A stretch of DNA of 64,000 nt from Tethya wilhelma (lineage: Eukaryota; Porifera; Demospongiae; Tethyida; Tethyidae), in assembly GCA_964030475.1 (NCBI GenBank), contig CAXIPT010000001.1, positions 3,075,075-3,139,074 of the forward strand, given 5' to 3'. A program made the position numbers and the translations under genes. The notes beneath the pieces are model-generated. The model ran no database searches. It was not told the origin of the DNA and saw only the letters and a program-made list of their open reading frames with translations. Below, one piece after another: positions 28,253 to 40,927 of this stretch. The stretch's first letter is position 1. Every line of letters starts with the position of its first letter.

Positions 28253-31200
28253 ACATTAGAAAAAATCAGCAATGTTTATATAGTGTGTGTGCTTATGTAG
28301 GTGACAAGGATTAAAATCAAATACTTTGACACAATACCAGTGGCGTCTTCAATGTGTGTGTTGAAAAAGGGCTTCCTGTTTTCAGCCTCTGAGTTTGGAA
28401 ATCAGTGAGTGTGTTTACGCATACATTCTATTATCTACAGCTGCACAAAAATGACAATTCTAAAATTGTTTACTGTTTTTATTTGTGTTTCTCCTTCAAA
28501 GCTATCTCTACCAGATAGCCCACCTTGGTGATGATGATGGAGAGCCCGAGTTCTCGTCAGCCATGCAGCTGGAGGAAGGGGAGACTTTCTTCTTTGCCCC
28601 TCGTCCTCTCAAGAACCTGGTCCAGGTGGATGAACTGGAGAGCCTCTCTCCCATCATGGCCTGTCAGATTGCTGATCTCGCTGGAGAAGACACTCCTCAG
28701 CTTTACGTTGCTTGTGGGAGAGGACCACGCTCCTCTCTTAGAGTGCTCAGACACGGGCTGGAGGTCAGTGGCCAGCCACCATATCATGGCTATGTGTGTG
28801 CATTGTAGACTGTGTTAAGGGAGTTTGTATAAGGCTTCTATCAAACTTGCAAACCCTTAAATAACTTAGTTTCTCCAAATTTCAAACTTTTTGAAAAACT
28901 GTCCAAGTTTTAGTCTTCAACACTTTCCCTTTCTGCAGTAGCTATGGAGTGTGTTGTATGTACATAGCTGATAGATGTCTCTCTTTGAACTGTTCTCCAA
29001 CTCACAGGTGACGGAGATGGCTGTGCCTGAGTTGCCTGGCAATCCCAATGGTGTCTGGACAGTGAAGACCAATGCAGCAGGTTTGGCACTAGTAGACATA
29101 TTGTTGTTGCTGTTGTCAAGCACTCCAGGCCAACTGCCTACCTAGCAACTAGCCACCTGTGCTGCATGTGCCCAATATACATAATGTGTGTTTGTGTATT
29201 CATGTACGTACTTGTTGAGGCTGTAAGTTTCATGTCAAAGTGAACAGGATTTTAGTGTATGTGTTGTGTTAGTTGCATGAGCGGTGCCCACATTGTGTGG
29301 TCACCCCGCTTTTTACTTCTTTCACAGATTGTATTTGGCAAGATATCAGGTAATAATCCTTTAAAAGTATGCATTTGTTTGTGCACCTTGCACCCTGTAC
29401 ATACGATAGGAGTTTGTATTTCGTCTCATTTCACCATCGACACATGCTCTACCCTCCAACACTGCAGATGAATACGATGCCTACATCGTGGTCTCCTTCA
29501 CCAATGCCACTCTGGTTCTCTCCATTGGGGAGACCGTTGAGGAAGTCACGGACTCGGGATTCTTGGGGACCACGCCCACCCTCTCTTGTTCCCGGTTGGG
29601 AGACGATGCTCTCATCCAGGTCTACCCTGAGGGCATTCGACATATCAGAGCCGACAAGCGTATCAACGAGTGGAGAGCTCCAGGGAAGAGGACCATTGTC
29701 AAGTGTGCTCTCAACGAGAGGCAGGCAGTGCTGGCTCTCAGCGGAGGGGAGATTGTCTACTTTGAAATGGATCAGGTTTGTTTGTGTGTATTTTGCAATC
29801 CAGTTCTGTTACTATTGTCAATTTCGATATTTCTGTGTGTGTATTGTTGTTGATTTAGAGTGGTCAATTGAATGAGTATACCGAACGCAAAGAAATGTCG
29901 ACTGATGTGGTGTCAATGAGTTTGGGTACCGTGCCTCTTGGAGAGCAAAGGTCTAGGTTCTTGGCTGTTGGTTTGGCCGATCAGACCGTGAGGATCATAT
30001 CACTGGACCCATCTGTAAGTCGAGATTCGTATCGGATAACGATCGCTGACCGATTGCTGTTTGTATCATTTTCACATTTTTCAATTTTTTTTTACCAGGA
30101 TACCCTCCAACCTCTGAGCATGCAAGCTCTGCCGGCTACCCCTGAGAGTCTGTGTATCGTTGAGATGGGGGGAGGAGGGGGCGGGGGGGAGAGTGAGAGG
30201 GGACTCATCAGTGTCGGGGGGCTCTATCTCAACATTGGTCTACAGAACGGAGTCCTCCTGAGGACAGCTCTCGATTCAGTCACTGGAGATCTCTCTGACA
30301 CTAGAACACGGTTTGTTTGTTTTAGTTGTTCTTATTTGTTTGTGCACGTGTATATGGTATGTGCTTTCCTCGTGGTGCCAGTATTCTTGGGTATCGTCAA
30401 CAGTCACTATTTACTGTTATAGTGTATTGTGTAGATGAATCACTCTATTATAGTGTTTCCCTCTGCACTCCAGATACATCGGTACTCGTCCAGTGAAGCT
30501 GTTTCGTGTGATGATGCACTCTTCGGAGAGTGTGCTTGCTGTGTCCAGTCGATCGTGGCTCAGCTATGTCTACCAGTCTCGATTTCATCTCACTCCTCTC
30601 TCGTACGATCTCCTCGACTTTGTGTCAGGGTTCTCCTCCGAGCAGTGCCCTGAAGGTATCGTGGCCATCGCCTCAAACACGCTGAGAATCCTCTCCCTTG
30701 AGAAGCTGGGGGTTATCTTTAACCAGGTGTCCACTCCACTGCAGTACACCCCTAGGAAGCTGGAGATCCACCCACCCACTGGCAATCTCCTCATCATTGA
30801 GACGGACCACAATGCCTTCACGGAGATGACCAAGGCTCATCGTAAGCAGCTCATGGCCGAGGAGATGGTGAGGAGTGCCGGGGAAGATGAACAGGAGGCA
30901 GCTGCCGAGGCCGCCGAGAGTTTCCTTTCAGAAGAACTACCGGAGGCCATGTTTGGTGCCCCCAAGGCTGGCTCAGGCATGTGGGCTTCTTGCCTCCGAC
31001 TCATGCACCCAACAGAGGTGTGTGTGTGTGTGTGTGTGCATATAGTACCATTGGCTGCCATGAAGTATTTGTGCAATGGCGTGCAGTTGTATTGTGTGTC
31101 TGTCTCACTCACTGTATGTGCATCAGTCTGTCTGTAGTGGTGTCTTGGTTATCCAAAGGAAATTCTGTCATTGCAGGGAAAGACTCTTGACCTGGTTCAA

Positions 31201-32123
31201 TTTGAACAGAATGATGCTGCTTTTAGGTAGAATGATTTGTAGTTGTAGTATTCATTGTTATCATCATTGTCTACCTCACCTCCATGTAGTGTTGTGGTCT
31301 GCACATTTTCATCTCGAACTGACACGGAGTGGTATGTCGTGGTGGGCACTGCTCGTGATCTAACCCTCTCCCCTCGTACATGTTCTGGAGGATCTCTAGT
31401 CCTCTTCCGACTCTCTCCAGACGGCTCCAAACTTGAATATGTTCACACTGTAAGTGACCCTGAAACTAGTGCTGTGAACTGGGCCTTTCACACTTTCACT
31501 TTTACCAATCACATCCTTAAGAAAACTTTCAATAGTGGAAGTGTGGGAGGCCTTGTTCATTAGGCTAACCTAGAACTAGTCCATTAGTATTGTGTACTAT
31601 ATTATGAGTGGCTGATCCATGGTGGGCTATAATTGGGAATGTTTCTAGACGGCCCTCGATGATGTCCCAGTGGCCATGGCCCCCTTCCAAGGGAGACTGC
31701 TAGTTGGAGTCGGCCGTCTGCTTAGGATCTACGACATCGGAAAGAAGAAAATGCTGAGAAAATGCGAGAACAAGCACCTTCCCAACTTGGTGGTGGACAT
31801 TCGCTGCATGGGAAACAGAATCTATGTGTCGGATGTCCAAGAGGCTGTTCACTTTTTGCGATACAAGCCGGCAGATAACCAGCTTGTGATCTTTGCAGAT
31901 GAAGCTTATCAACGGTTAGTTTTGAAATGACGATTGTGTATTCACATGAGTTGCATGTGCATACATGTGTTGTTTATACTGTCTGTGTTATGCACACTGA
32001 TAAGTTGATACTTTCATGTGTCATCCACATTAATTATTGTGCTATGCAATGTACCAGGCACCTACCAAATGAACCGTAACCATAATGGCCAATGTGATTT
32101 GTGACTATTCATTCCTGATTCTG

Positions 32124-32160
<37 letters not shown>

Positions 32161-32230
32161 NAGGCTACCTAAGTGGTGCGGCCCAAAAGGTAAAGCCTAC
32201 ATCTACTCGGTACATTTGTGGAGGTGTATG

Positions 32231-32288
<58 letters not shown>

Positions 32289-33271
32289 GAGTATTCCCAT
32301 TTCCCATAGTACTACACATTGTTATGTGTTAACACCACAACTGTTGTGAGCGTGTGCCAGTAGGGCATAAAGTTTGTTGAACGTGTCTCTCCTTTTGTTT
32401 CAAAAGGCCGAGTTGCTCTGCTCTTACTATGTTGGTGAAACAATCAACTCCCTTCACAAGACAACCCTCATCCCAGGTGGCTCTGAATTGCTTGTGTACA
32501 CAACTCTGTCTGGAGGTGTAGGAATGATGGTGCCCTTCACATCTCGTGAGGTATATATATAACACCCATCAGACCCACGTGCATAAGCTGTGTGTTATCA
32601 ATCTCTGTTGTTGTTATTATTATTATTTGCTGTACCCTTTCTAGGGTGTTGAAATATGTCTTTGGTTGACTGTTTCAGTTTCCTTGTGGTAACACATGTA
32701 CACAAAACAAAGTTGCCTTGAATGTTTTCTTTTGTTTAACCGCCATTATAGGACATTGATTTCTTTCAACATCTCGAAATGCACATGCGCTCTGAGATGT
32801 CTAGTCTGGTTGGTCGTGACCACCTCTCATTCAGATCCTACTACTTGCCTATTAAGGTATGGTGTATATAGCAGTCAAAGAATAAACTGTGTATGTATTA
32901 TATAAATAATCTTCCCCTTGTATTGCTCTCCTCTTCTTTTTTTATTTTTATTTTCGTCCAGAGTGTAGCTGATGGTGACTTGTGTGAACAGTACAACTCT
33001 CTTGATGTGGCTAAAAGGAGGAGCATTGCTGATGACCTGGATAGGACACCCAGCGAGGTGAGTACTGCCACTCCTACGCAAGTACTACTTAGTGTGTCCG
33101 TGAATGTAATACTTCAAATATGTGTGCCTCGTAGATATTTGGTGGTATTTTCCCCATGTATGTATGTGTGCTAGTTACTGGTCTAGTAATTGCTTGTAAT
33201 GTGTAACCCAACACATTCACGTGTAGGTTTCTAAGAAGTTGGAGGACATACGCACAAGATATGCCTTTTGA
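26799..33271 (+). CDS. SF3B3: Splicing factor 3B subunit 3 (SAP130)
   Basis: SF3B3 is a three-beta-propeller subunit of the U2 snRNP SF3b complex, related to DDB1. Exons: 26799-27024, 27117-27193, 27277-27543, 27732-28049, 28133-28207, 28301-28404, 28502-28763, 29008-29080, 29467-29775, 29859-30014, 30099-30310, 30474-31017, 31177-31226, 31290-31449, 31649-31914, then a gap, 32162-32189 (partial), 32407-32550, 32752-32856, 32962-33057 and 33227-33271. Family blocks include [61 protein letters not shown] at the end, and a Gly-rich insertion ([14 protein letters not shown]) near 30170. The exon that should encode the LDYDT...DKFGN region is missing at the N at 32161, with only its tail (GYLSGAAQK) left. 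Confidence 0.96.
28213..28251. repeat. (GT)n microsatellite starting at a splice donor
   Basis: Begins a few bases after the donor (gtgag) of SF3B3 exon 28133-28207. Confidence 0.85.
32129..32282. repeat. (CA)n, single N (32161) and (GT)n
   Basis: A CA array runs into an N at 32161. The 3' end of an SF3B3 exon follows directly, then a GT array at about 32240-32282. The upstream part of that exon is missing from the assembly. Confidence 0.9.
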
Positions 33272-33974
33272 GTTGGAAACACGAAATGACCATTTCTCAC
33301 TATGTGTAATTACGTTGTTAGCTATTCAAGAATGCATATGTAACACATTACCATGTGATTGACTTTGAAATTGATTGTGATCACGGACCATTAGTCCATC
33401 ATTGAGTGTGTTGGCAGACCGTGGCAGCTAGAGTGATGAGTGTGGACTATGTATAGACAATCACTGATTGCACCTGCTGATAAACTGTACACATCATACC
33501 AAGGGAGGTTTGCATGTAACATTGTGGCTGTATATGTGTATGTGTGTGTGTATATTGTACATAATGATGCATAATAATATTACAAGCGTTACAATTTTGT
33601 TTTGTTTTTTTCTTGGAGCAATCAGTTTCAATCACAAATAATCACACAATGGGTTAAAACAAAGTACTGACAACAATGTGTACACCACATTGCTGAGAGT
33701 GTGTATTATATACCAATACAGCAATACACATATAAACAGTTATGCATACACTAAGGAATAGTAATTTTTACGGTACATGTACGTACACACATACTGAGTT
33801 GTGCAGTGGCAGTGTTTTTTGTGTGAGTTTGCAATATATGACCACCACACACACATACACACACACACACACACGTACACACAAAAAAGAAATGCATGAG
33901 ATGAATAATGACAAAGACACTAATCTTTAGTGGTTGGAATTCTCGAAATTATTCTGTCAAAAGAGTTTTTATTG
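33272..33974. other. Convergent 3' spacer SF3B3 / SOCS
   Basis: About 700 bp between opposed stop codons; AT-rich with short CA tracts near 33536 and 33845. Probably the two 3' UTRs. No gene recognised. Confidence 0.5.
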
Positions 33975-35234
33975 TTAAAATTGTGATTGTTCTAAGTAGC
34001 CGTGAACATGACGAGGTAACGGCAGCTGACGAATCATATCGAACCGAATGCTCTGACGTATCACGAACCGACAGTAGTGCTGCAGGCTACGGACGTGGTT
34101 GAAGCGTGAGAAAGGAATTAGCAATCGGACAGGGACAGCAGGGGAGCCGAGAGCCCTAGCTCGACTGAAACAGAACACACCGTTACGAGAGTAGTCCATA
34201 CTGTGTTGAATGAGATCCACGACAGAATCGTAACCTTCACTGTCAGAGTCGGGGAAACTGTAGAAGCTGAAGTTACCGTTACAGTGTTCTATTCTCGTGT
34301 GTAGGGTCTTGCCCTGCGATCTGAAACTTAAGCTCAATAGATATCTGTCGTCCGAGCTGTCTCTTACTAGAAAGGTGCCATCTTTAGCCCCGGTCAGTCT
34401 CTCCTCGGCTTCCACGCGGGCAATGGGTCCCCAGTACCAGCCATGTTTAGCTAGCTCACGTAAACCAAGGTGAAGTTCATTTGATCCTAATAATCGACGT
34501 TCAACACGTTCATAGACAGTATCGTTCTGGGGTCTCATCACAACTACTTGCTGCTGCTGTTGGTGAGGCTGATGAATGCTCCTGTCTCCTCCATTGGACA
34601 CTTCCAGTTCAATTCGACCCTCCACGGGTATAGGGGGTAAAGGTCGAGACGCTAATCTCTCATCTTCATCAATTTCTTGCTGTCTGAGTGGTTGTTTCAG
34701 AGGCCTGTTGACATAGCGACTCTCGTACTGTTGCTGTGAGCTGTAGGTACTGTACCACCTACCAACATCCTTCATTGGACCAAATGCCTTCTCCACATGC
34801 TCACCTACATATATTGAGTTCACTTTGGAGCCGCCATTAACATGATTTAAGTCACTATCCTCTGATTTTTGTACTTGATGGAACCCCGAGTCCACGCTCT
34901 CCTCACTGTCTTCTCTTGTGACAGCACCATCATTCAACGACCCCTCCAGCTCACCAACAACATCCACCATCCAGAACAATGTACGTGGCTTTGTCCCTCC
35001 GTTGGGTTTCTTCTCTAGAGAAGATACTCTTGCTGGCAGTGTGGCACACTTTTCTTTGCGAGATAACTCTGGAAACTGGTCATCTTCACAATCCATAGAG
35101 CTACCACGGTTGTGTCGGCGTAGCTTGGACTTCAGAGTGGCCAACATAGTCCTGCTTCTCTGTCTAGCAGAAGGGCTTGCTGATTGCCCATTACTTAGTT
35201 CTGATGTGCGAGTTGGTTGTTTTCTCTTTGGCAT
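33975..35234 (-). CDS. SOCS6: Suppressor of cytokine signalling, SOCS6/7 type
   Basis: SOCS6/7 proteins bind phosphotyrosine on receptors and adaptors and recruit an Elongin B/C-Cullin5 ubiquitin ligase. The CDS is a single 419-aa exon, as is usual for SOCS genes. A basic, Ser-rich N-terminus (MPKRKQPTRTS) and long disordered region precede the SH2 domain at about residues 245-345: GWYWGPIARVEAEERL, then the FLVRDSSDDRYLLSLSFRS block with the phosphate-binding Arg, and TRIEHCNGNFSFYSFPD. The SOCS box is VRSLQHYCRFVIRQSIRFD followed by LPLPRHVHGYL, with the BC-box Leu/Cys and Cul5-box LPLP. A poly-Gln/His stretch (HQPHQQQQQ) lies before the SH2 domain. SOCS6 and SOCS7 are not separable here. 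Confidence 0.95.
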   Translation of the reverse strand: MPKRKQPTRTSELSNGQSASPSARQRSRTMLATLKSKLRRHNRGSSMDCEDDQFPELSRKEKCATLPARVSSLEKKPNGGTKPRTLFWMVDVVGELEGSLNDGAVTREDSEESVDSGFHQVQKSEDSDLNHVNGGSKVNSIYVGEHVEKAFGPMKDVGRWYSTYSSQQQYESRYVNRPLKQPLRQQEIDEDERLASRPLPPIPVEGRIELEVSNGGDRSIHQPHQQQQQVVVMRPQNDTVYERVERRLLGSNELHLGLRELAKHGWYWGPIARVEAEERLTGAKDGTFLVRDSSDDRYLLSLSFRSQGKTLHTRIEHCNGNFSFYSFPDSDSEGYDSVVDLIQHSMDYSRNGVFCFSRARALGSPAVPVRLLIPFSRFNHVRSLQHYCRFVIRQSIRFDMIRQLPLPRHVHGYLEQSQF

Positions 35235-35676
35235 ATCTATAAGATTTCAAAAGGAAGTTTACAAGTTCAAATAGGGTACATTATTTAGTGAAAGAAAAAC
35301 ACAAATGTTTGATACGAAAACGTTGCTTGCTCTGAAACCGTATGCGCTAAAGTTAGAACCCAAACACAGTATTAACACGAATAACATCAAAGAATAAGCT
35401 GTATTTACACATAGAGGACTTACCTGGCGCGAGCAGAGTTCCAATGTCACAAAACTAGCTGATCAAAAAGTGAGATGGCCAAGGAATGTTAGATGATGAA
35501 ATCTGACGTCATTGTCATGTGACTATCATGCTGACAAGGATCATACATAAACACCAAAACACATGATCTGGAGGTCATTTGCTGAACTGTACTTGTGCAC
35601 TCAGACTCTTTGGAAGTGCTTAGGATAACCACTGGACTAGTAGTACTAGTAAACTGCACGTTGAAGGAAGCACACA
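35235..35676. promoter_or_regulatory. Divergent region SOCS6/7 - IST1 with CRE and E-box
   Basis: 442 bp between start codons. A palindromic CRE TGACGTCA sits at 35504-35511, followed at once by GTCATGTGAC at 35514-35523, one base from the CLEAR palindrome GTCACGTGAC. A splice-like boundary near 35423 may belong to a SOCS 5' UTR intron. Confidence 0.45.
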
Positions 35677-37679
35677 ATGCCTAGCTTCAAAGCTGAAAAG
35701 CTGAGGGTCAACTTGAGATTGACAATCAACCGTCTCAAGCTCCTTGAGAAGAAGAAGAGTGAGTTCACTTTCAGATTATTTGTTGGTTTATTATGAATGT
35801 GAAAAGAAAATGATGTAATGTTGTACAGCATGACATGTTATGGCTCAGTGTGTGTCACCTCTACGTACCTCTAGCTGTAAACCCTGTTCTGTCAAATGAT
35901 TTGTTGCAGCTGAAGAGGCCATGAAGGCAAGGAGGGAGATTGCTGACTACATAAAGAACAAGAGAATAGAGAGAGCAAGAATCAGAGTGAGTTGTGTGGG
36001 GCTAATGTACATTTGGAACAGTAGGTCATCATGTGAGTGTGAATTCATATTTAAGTTCCTATACTCTCCAAATAAGGAAGCTTCTTTAGTTCCAATGCAT
36101 TGCAGTGCAGTTCAGTGTTGATCAGCATGAATGTCACATGCACTTTGAAATGTCACATGTCAGTCGTGTCTAGATATGTGTTGTCTTGAAAAAATGACAA
36201 CCTACCAATACTACTGATGTTGTTAAGTTTCTTAAACTAGAACTGTATGTACTTGATGTTGTGTTTGGTGTTGACAGGTTGAACACATCATTCGGGAGGA
36301 CTATCTCGTGGAGGCAATGGAAGTTGTTGAACTCTACTGTGACCTTCTACTGGCTCGTTTCGGGATGCTTGAACAGATGCAGTGAGTTTTGTGTGTCTTG
36401 TGAAGTATGTTTACTAGATCTCTTAGGTTACACTGGAGGTATGGTGTTCCCTAAGTAGTGTTTAAACATTGCTAACAAAAGAGCAACAAATTATCTCGAT
36501 CAACAATCATACAGGTACTGCGAAGAGAGCTTGGCTGAGTCGGTGGCCACTCTCATCTGGGTAGCACCAAGATTGTCTGCCGATGTACAAGAACTCAACC
36601 AGGTATTCTCTTCTTACAACCTATAGTGATGAATTGTGTTTATTTAACTTGTACCTCTTTGCAATGATAGATCGCTGCACAATTAGAAAACAAATTCGGA
36701 AAACCTTTTGCTCAGCAGGCTCGTTCTAACATGTCTGGTACTGTTAACCCAAAGGTGAGATGTTCTCTTCTTAGGCTTCACGTGTGGTTTTGTACACTGT
36801 CACTTCATGTGGTCTTGTTTGTGGCTCAATGATTCATACAGGTGATCCATCGATTGGGAGCTGAAGCACCAAAGAAGACACTTGTTGAAAACTACATGAT
36901 TGAGATCGCTCGCAACTACAAAATTGAATACGAACCTGACCCTACCATGTTCCTTGTATGTGGTACCTTAAACCACGCACTACTACATCTCAGCTCATTA
37001 AGTGTATGAGTAAAGCTGTGCTACTGTTCTTTCTCATTCTCAGGAGGATGACCTAGGTGGACCGGGTCCGGCTCCCGATGATATGGGAGGAAAGCCATTC
37101 ATTCAGCACGCAGAGCCTCAGGCTCCTCCTCCTCAGCACCATCAAGCAGGCCCTCTTCCCCCAAAAGAGGATCCTGAGAGATATGTCCGCTATCCTCATG
37201 CAAACCCTGTAAGGACAAGCTTCGTGTACTGTATACAAATTATAACAGTTATCAAGTAGTTCAAGCACATACTCAATTAGACTATACACATTCAAAATGA
37301 AAGATTGGCTCTTTCCCACAGGGGTCTCAGCCACCTGCCTATCCCGGACCACCACAGGTCCCAACTGGGGTCCCTCCCCCTACCAACCCTAACTTGCCAT
37401 ACGTAAGTGCACAACACATCTCTAATCTCCATATACGCAATAACTGACAATGAGTGTACGTTGTTCCTTTCCCCCTCTCTTACCCACCAGCCCACTGGTC
37501 CACAGTCAGGAGTGCAGCCCCCAACACTCCCTCCTCCTTCTGATAATCTTGATTTGCCCCCTGTTCCTCGTACATCGTTCCCCGACCCCCCGCCTGGCTC
37601 TGGGTCAGGTGACGGAGGTGGGGACGTGGACTTTGATGATCTCACCAGGAGATTTGAACAACTCAAGAGAAGGAAGTGA
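35677..37679 (+). CDS. IST1: IST1, ESCRT-III associated factor
   Basis: IST1 is an ESCRT-III-like protein that regulates VPS4 and acts in cytokinesis and endosomal tubule fission. Nine exons: 35677-35758, 35910-35986, 36278-36381, 36515-36602, 36671-36754, 36842-36955, 37044-37208, 37322-37402 and 37491-37679, giving 327 aa. The N-terminal Ist1 core is clear (LRLTINRLKLLEKKK, AMKARREIADYIKNKR, ARIRVEHIIREDYLVEAMEVVELYCDLLLARFG, with the conserved basic surface). A Pro-rich linker (PPAYPGPPQVP) follows. The C-terminal MIT-interacting motif is DVDFDDLTRRFEQLKRRK, the canonical MIM1-type LxxRxxxLK end. It is upstream of, and co-oriented with, the V-ATPase d gene. Confidence 0.96.
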
Positions 37680-38075
37680 ACACCTTCAGTTAGCAAATTA
37701 ATGGATACTATGTACTCATGCATGCATGTATTGTAATATTGGTATGTAAAGTACTTTATTATCTCCTGTACATCAGAAATGAATTGTGTCAGTTTGTCTT
37801 TTTATAACAATAATTATTAATGATAGTGTAAAACAGTTTTTTGGAAATTAATATCAATAGCTATGCAGTCTGCAGATCTGTTTAGGTAACCTGCATGATG
37901 CAAGTTGCAGCTCAGGCAAGATCATGGGGTGTGTCGTCATAGATAAGATCTATTGTCGCGTGACCTATTCAATTTTTGCTGTGTCAGCACTTTGTCATGT
38001 GACTAAATGTGACTTGTACTTCTAAAGGTCGTTTCGTCAGCCTCGATAAACAGACACTCTTTCAGAGACGGCAGT
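37680..38075. promoter_or_regulatory. IST1 3' region and V-ATPase d promoter with CLEAR-like boxes
   Basis: About 396 bp. Two decamers differ by one base from the TFEB/MiT CLEAR palindrome GTCACGTGAC: GTCGCGTGAC at 37955-37964 and GTCATGTGAC at 37994-38003, at 121 and 82 bp before the V-ATPase start codon. Confidence 0.5.
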
Positions 38076-39743
38076 ATGGCAGAATACCTCTTTAATGTAG
38101 ACCACGGCTATTTGGAAGGACTCCTTAGAGGGTTCAGGTCCGGCATCCTCTCTCGAGCTGACTATCTCAACTTGGTGCAGTGTGAGACCATTGATGGTAC
38201 ATATTAAAACATGCAAATATTTTATCAGAAGACAGATGATTTACTGTGTGTAGAGTACTTGCTGATTGTGCTTCTATGTGTGTGTGTGTTTAGATTTGAA
38301 GGTCCAGCTGCAAGCCACAGATTATGGTAACTTTCTTCAGAATGAGCCTAGTCCCATCCCTGTGGCTCTCATTGACGAGAAGCTGAGGAATCATCTTGTA
38401 GTGGAGTTCCAGCACGTAAGAAATCAATCCGTGAATCCTCTATCGACCTTCTTGGACTACATCACGTAAGTGTTACCAGCTAAAGTCCAGTCACCCACTT
38501 GTAGCTCCTATTGTCAAGCTTCAATAGAGGCTATTGTGTGAAAAAAGTTCCTAGTGAATAGATTGAGAGAGAAAAATGTATGCTGTACTCTGCAGGTATG
38601 GCTACATGATTGACAACATCATTTTGCTCATCACCGGTACCCTACACCAGAGACAGATAGCTGAGCTACGAAAGAAGTGTCACCCTCTGGGAAGCTTTGA
38701 AGAGATGGAGAGTGTCAACATTGCCAACACACCTGCTGAGCTCTATGAAGCCGTGCTTGTGGACACTCCATTAGGTAAGGGGAGAGAGGGAACACTGTGG
38801 GTATAATAGAAGAAGAATCCACATCTGTGATGAGTGGTTTTATTCTCCTGTAGCTCCTTACTTCAAGAGTTGCATCTCCCAGACAGACTTGGATGAACTC
38901 AACATTGAGATCATTCGAAATGCACTCTACAAGGTAACCCACTATAACTTGTATACACCACCAGTACCTACATGTGTGTGTGTGTGTGTGTCACTGTTCC
39001 TATTGATAGGCCTACCTGGAAGACTTCTATGAGTTTTGTCAGAAATTGGGAGGGACTACAGCTGATGTGATGTCAAGAATACTCCAGGTATTATTACAAT
39101 GTGTCTGGGAATAGGAGCTCTTCACTTGTGACTGACTGATGGACTGCCTTGTGTTTTTGTTTGTACAGTTTGAAGCTGATAGAAGAGCTTTCATCATCAC
39201 CATCAACTCGTTTGGCACAGAGCTGACCATGGATGACAGGGAGAAGCTCTACCCAACCTGTGGCAAGCTCTACCCCGACGGGCTCTCAAGACTGGCAAAA
39301 TGTGAGGACTATGACCAGGTCAAGACTGTTGCTGACTGCTACCCTGTAAGTGCACCTTCGAGCTTCATCGATGTTGATATTTTGTTTTTACTCGTTTGAA
39401 ACGATCGTAACTCTTGTTGCTTGTGTCTGTAGGAGTATGGTGCCATCTTTGCTGGAGCTGGTACCAATCCTGGAGAGAAGACTCTTGAGGACAAGTTCTT
39501 TGAGAAAGAGGTGTGTATTATGTTGATGTTATCATCATTCTCTCTCTCTCTCTTTACCTCTCTTGATCTGTTGGTGCTCAGGTTGAAATCAACATGCTGT
39601 CCTTCATGGAGCAGTTCCATTTTGGTGTGTTCTATTCGTATATGAAGCTGAAAGAGCAGGAGTGTCGCAACGTTGTCTGGATTGCCGAATGCATCGCACA
39701 GAGACACAGGGCAAAGATTGATAACTACATTCCCATATTTTGA
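38076..39743 (+). CDS. ATP6V0D1: V-type proton ATPase subunit d
   Basis: Subunit d couples the V1 motor to the Vo rotor ring of the V-ATPase, which acidifies lysosomes and endosomes. Eight exons: 38076-38196, 38294-38465, 38596-38774, 38854-38933, 39010-39087, 39169-39345, 39433-39510 and 39582-39743, giving 348 aa (human d1 351). Sequence agreement is high throughout: [110 protein letters not shown] and the C-terminus NYIPIF. Its 3' end converges on EXOSC8 with 106 bp between stops. Confidence 0.97.
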
Positions 39744-39849
39744 CGTCAATGTTAGCACACATTATTATTGTCAAGGAGAACAGAGAGACATTATAATTAT
39801 TATTGTTTGTGCAGTGTAACATTAATTTTTTGTTAAGATTCAGTGTATG

Positions 39850-40882
39850 TTATTGAACTGTGTTGAGAAGTTTCAAACGTGTCTGTGCCTGTTTTTGTGC
39901 CAATTGTCCAAGTTGTAACATTCTTTGACTTGAAATTTCTTCACCTACAAGAAGAAAATCTTTCAAAGGCAAGAAATATGACTGTACAAAAACTATAGAT
40001 TCTAGCTGACCTGTGTGGATGAGCTGTGCAAATGTGCCATCAGTAAGAACAGTGAATGTGATCTGTCCTTGGCTGACTTTCTCCTCATCATGAGTTGGGT
40101 CAACCAAAGTGTACTTTCTAATATACAGAGAGGGGCGTTAGTTTGTCATACAAAACTACACACAATTTAATCACACATGTATTTACTTTTGGAGGAGAGC
40201 AAATGTGACAGAAATAGGCTTTTCAAGAAGACTGATGGGAAAGGTTCCTTTATCTGTTAGTAGTTTTGGTAGTTCATTCTCCACAGTTACATGAAGGAGT
40301 TTGGCTATTGTACAAAAGGAAGCAGAGAAAACAAATAATATTTGCGTCATGATCGTGTGATGACCATGGGTATGATATAGAACATACTGTCATTGAGAGC
40401 AGCTGTAGCGGCAAACATACACGCATCCTCGATGTTGCCATCGTCACACAAACAAACCACATCCGTGTAGAGTACCCAGCAAAACTATCCCGTGTATGCA
40501 GTTTTTGTATGGATATGCATGCTTGTACAATTGGGCAACATACTTCTGAGTTCTCTATTGATAGCTGTTCTTTATCGACACACCTGTGGCAGATATACAC
40601 AAAATATTCCACACATATTCAACAATTAGAGGAGTATTATTACTACACATACTTGTGCAATACACTCTGGACGTGTTGTGTGAGAGCCTGAGCTCTAGTG
40701 GAAGGAGGCCCTGATGAAATATCAGGACGACAACAAGAAGGCAACTCAACATTGCAAACTGCAGGGAGAAAAAAGAAACAGATAACCTACTTTAGTGACC
40801 ACAATTGCTTGTTCTTCCACTCACTGAGCAAGTCCCCTCCAGGTGGTATCAATGATGCTTTGGTTATTTCCTTCAATGGCAA

Positions 40883-40927
<45 letters not shown>

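Noticed and set aside
29369..29875. 168-codon plus-strand frame overlapping SF3B3 exon 29467-29775
   Set aside because: It is a shifted frame of the SF3B3 exon, whose true frame matches the family and joins in phase.
37292..37723. 143-codon minus-strand frame opposite IST1 3' exons
   Set aside because: It overlaps well-supported IST1 exons and is antisense to their Pro-rich coding sequence; no family recognised.
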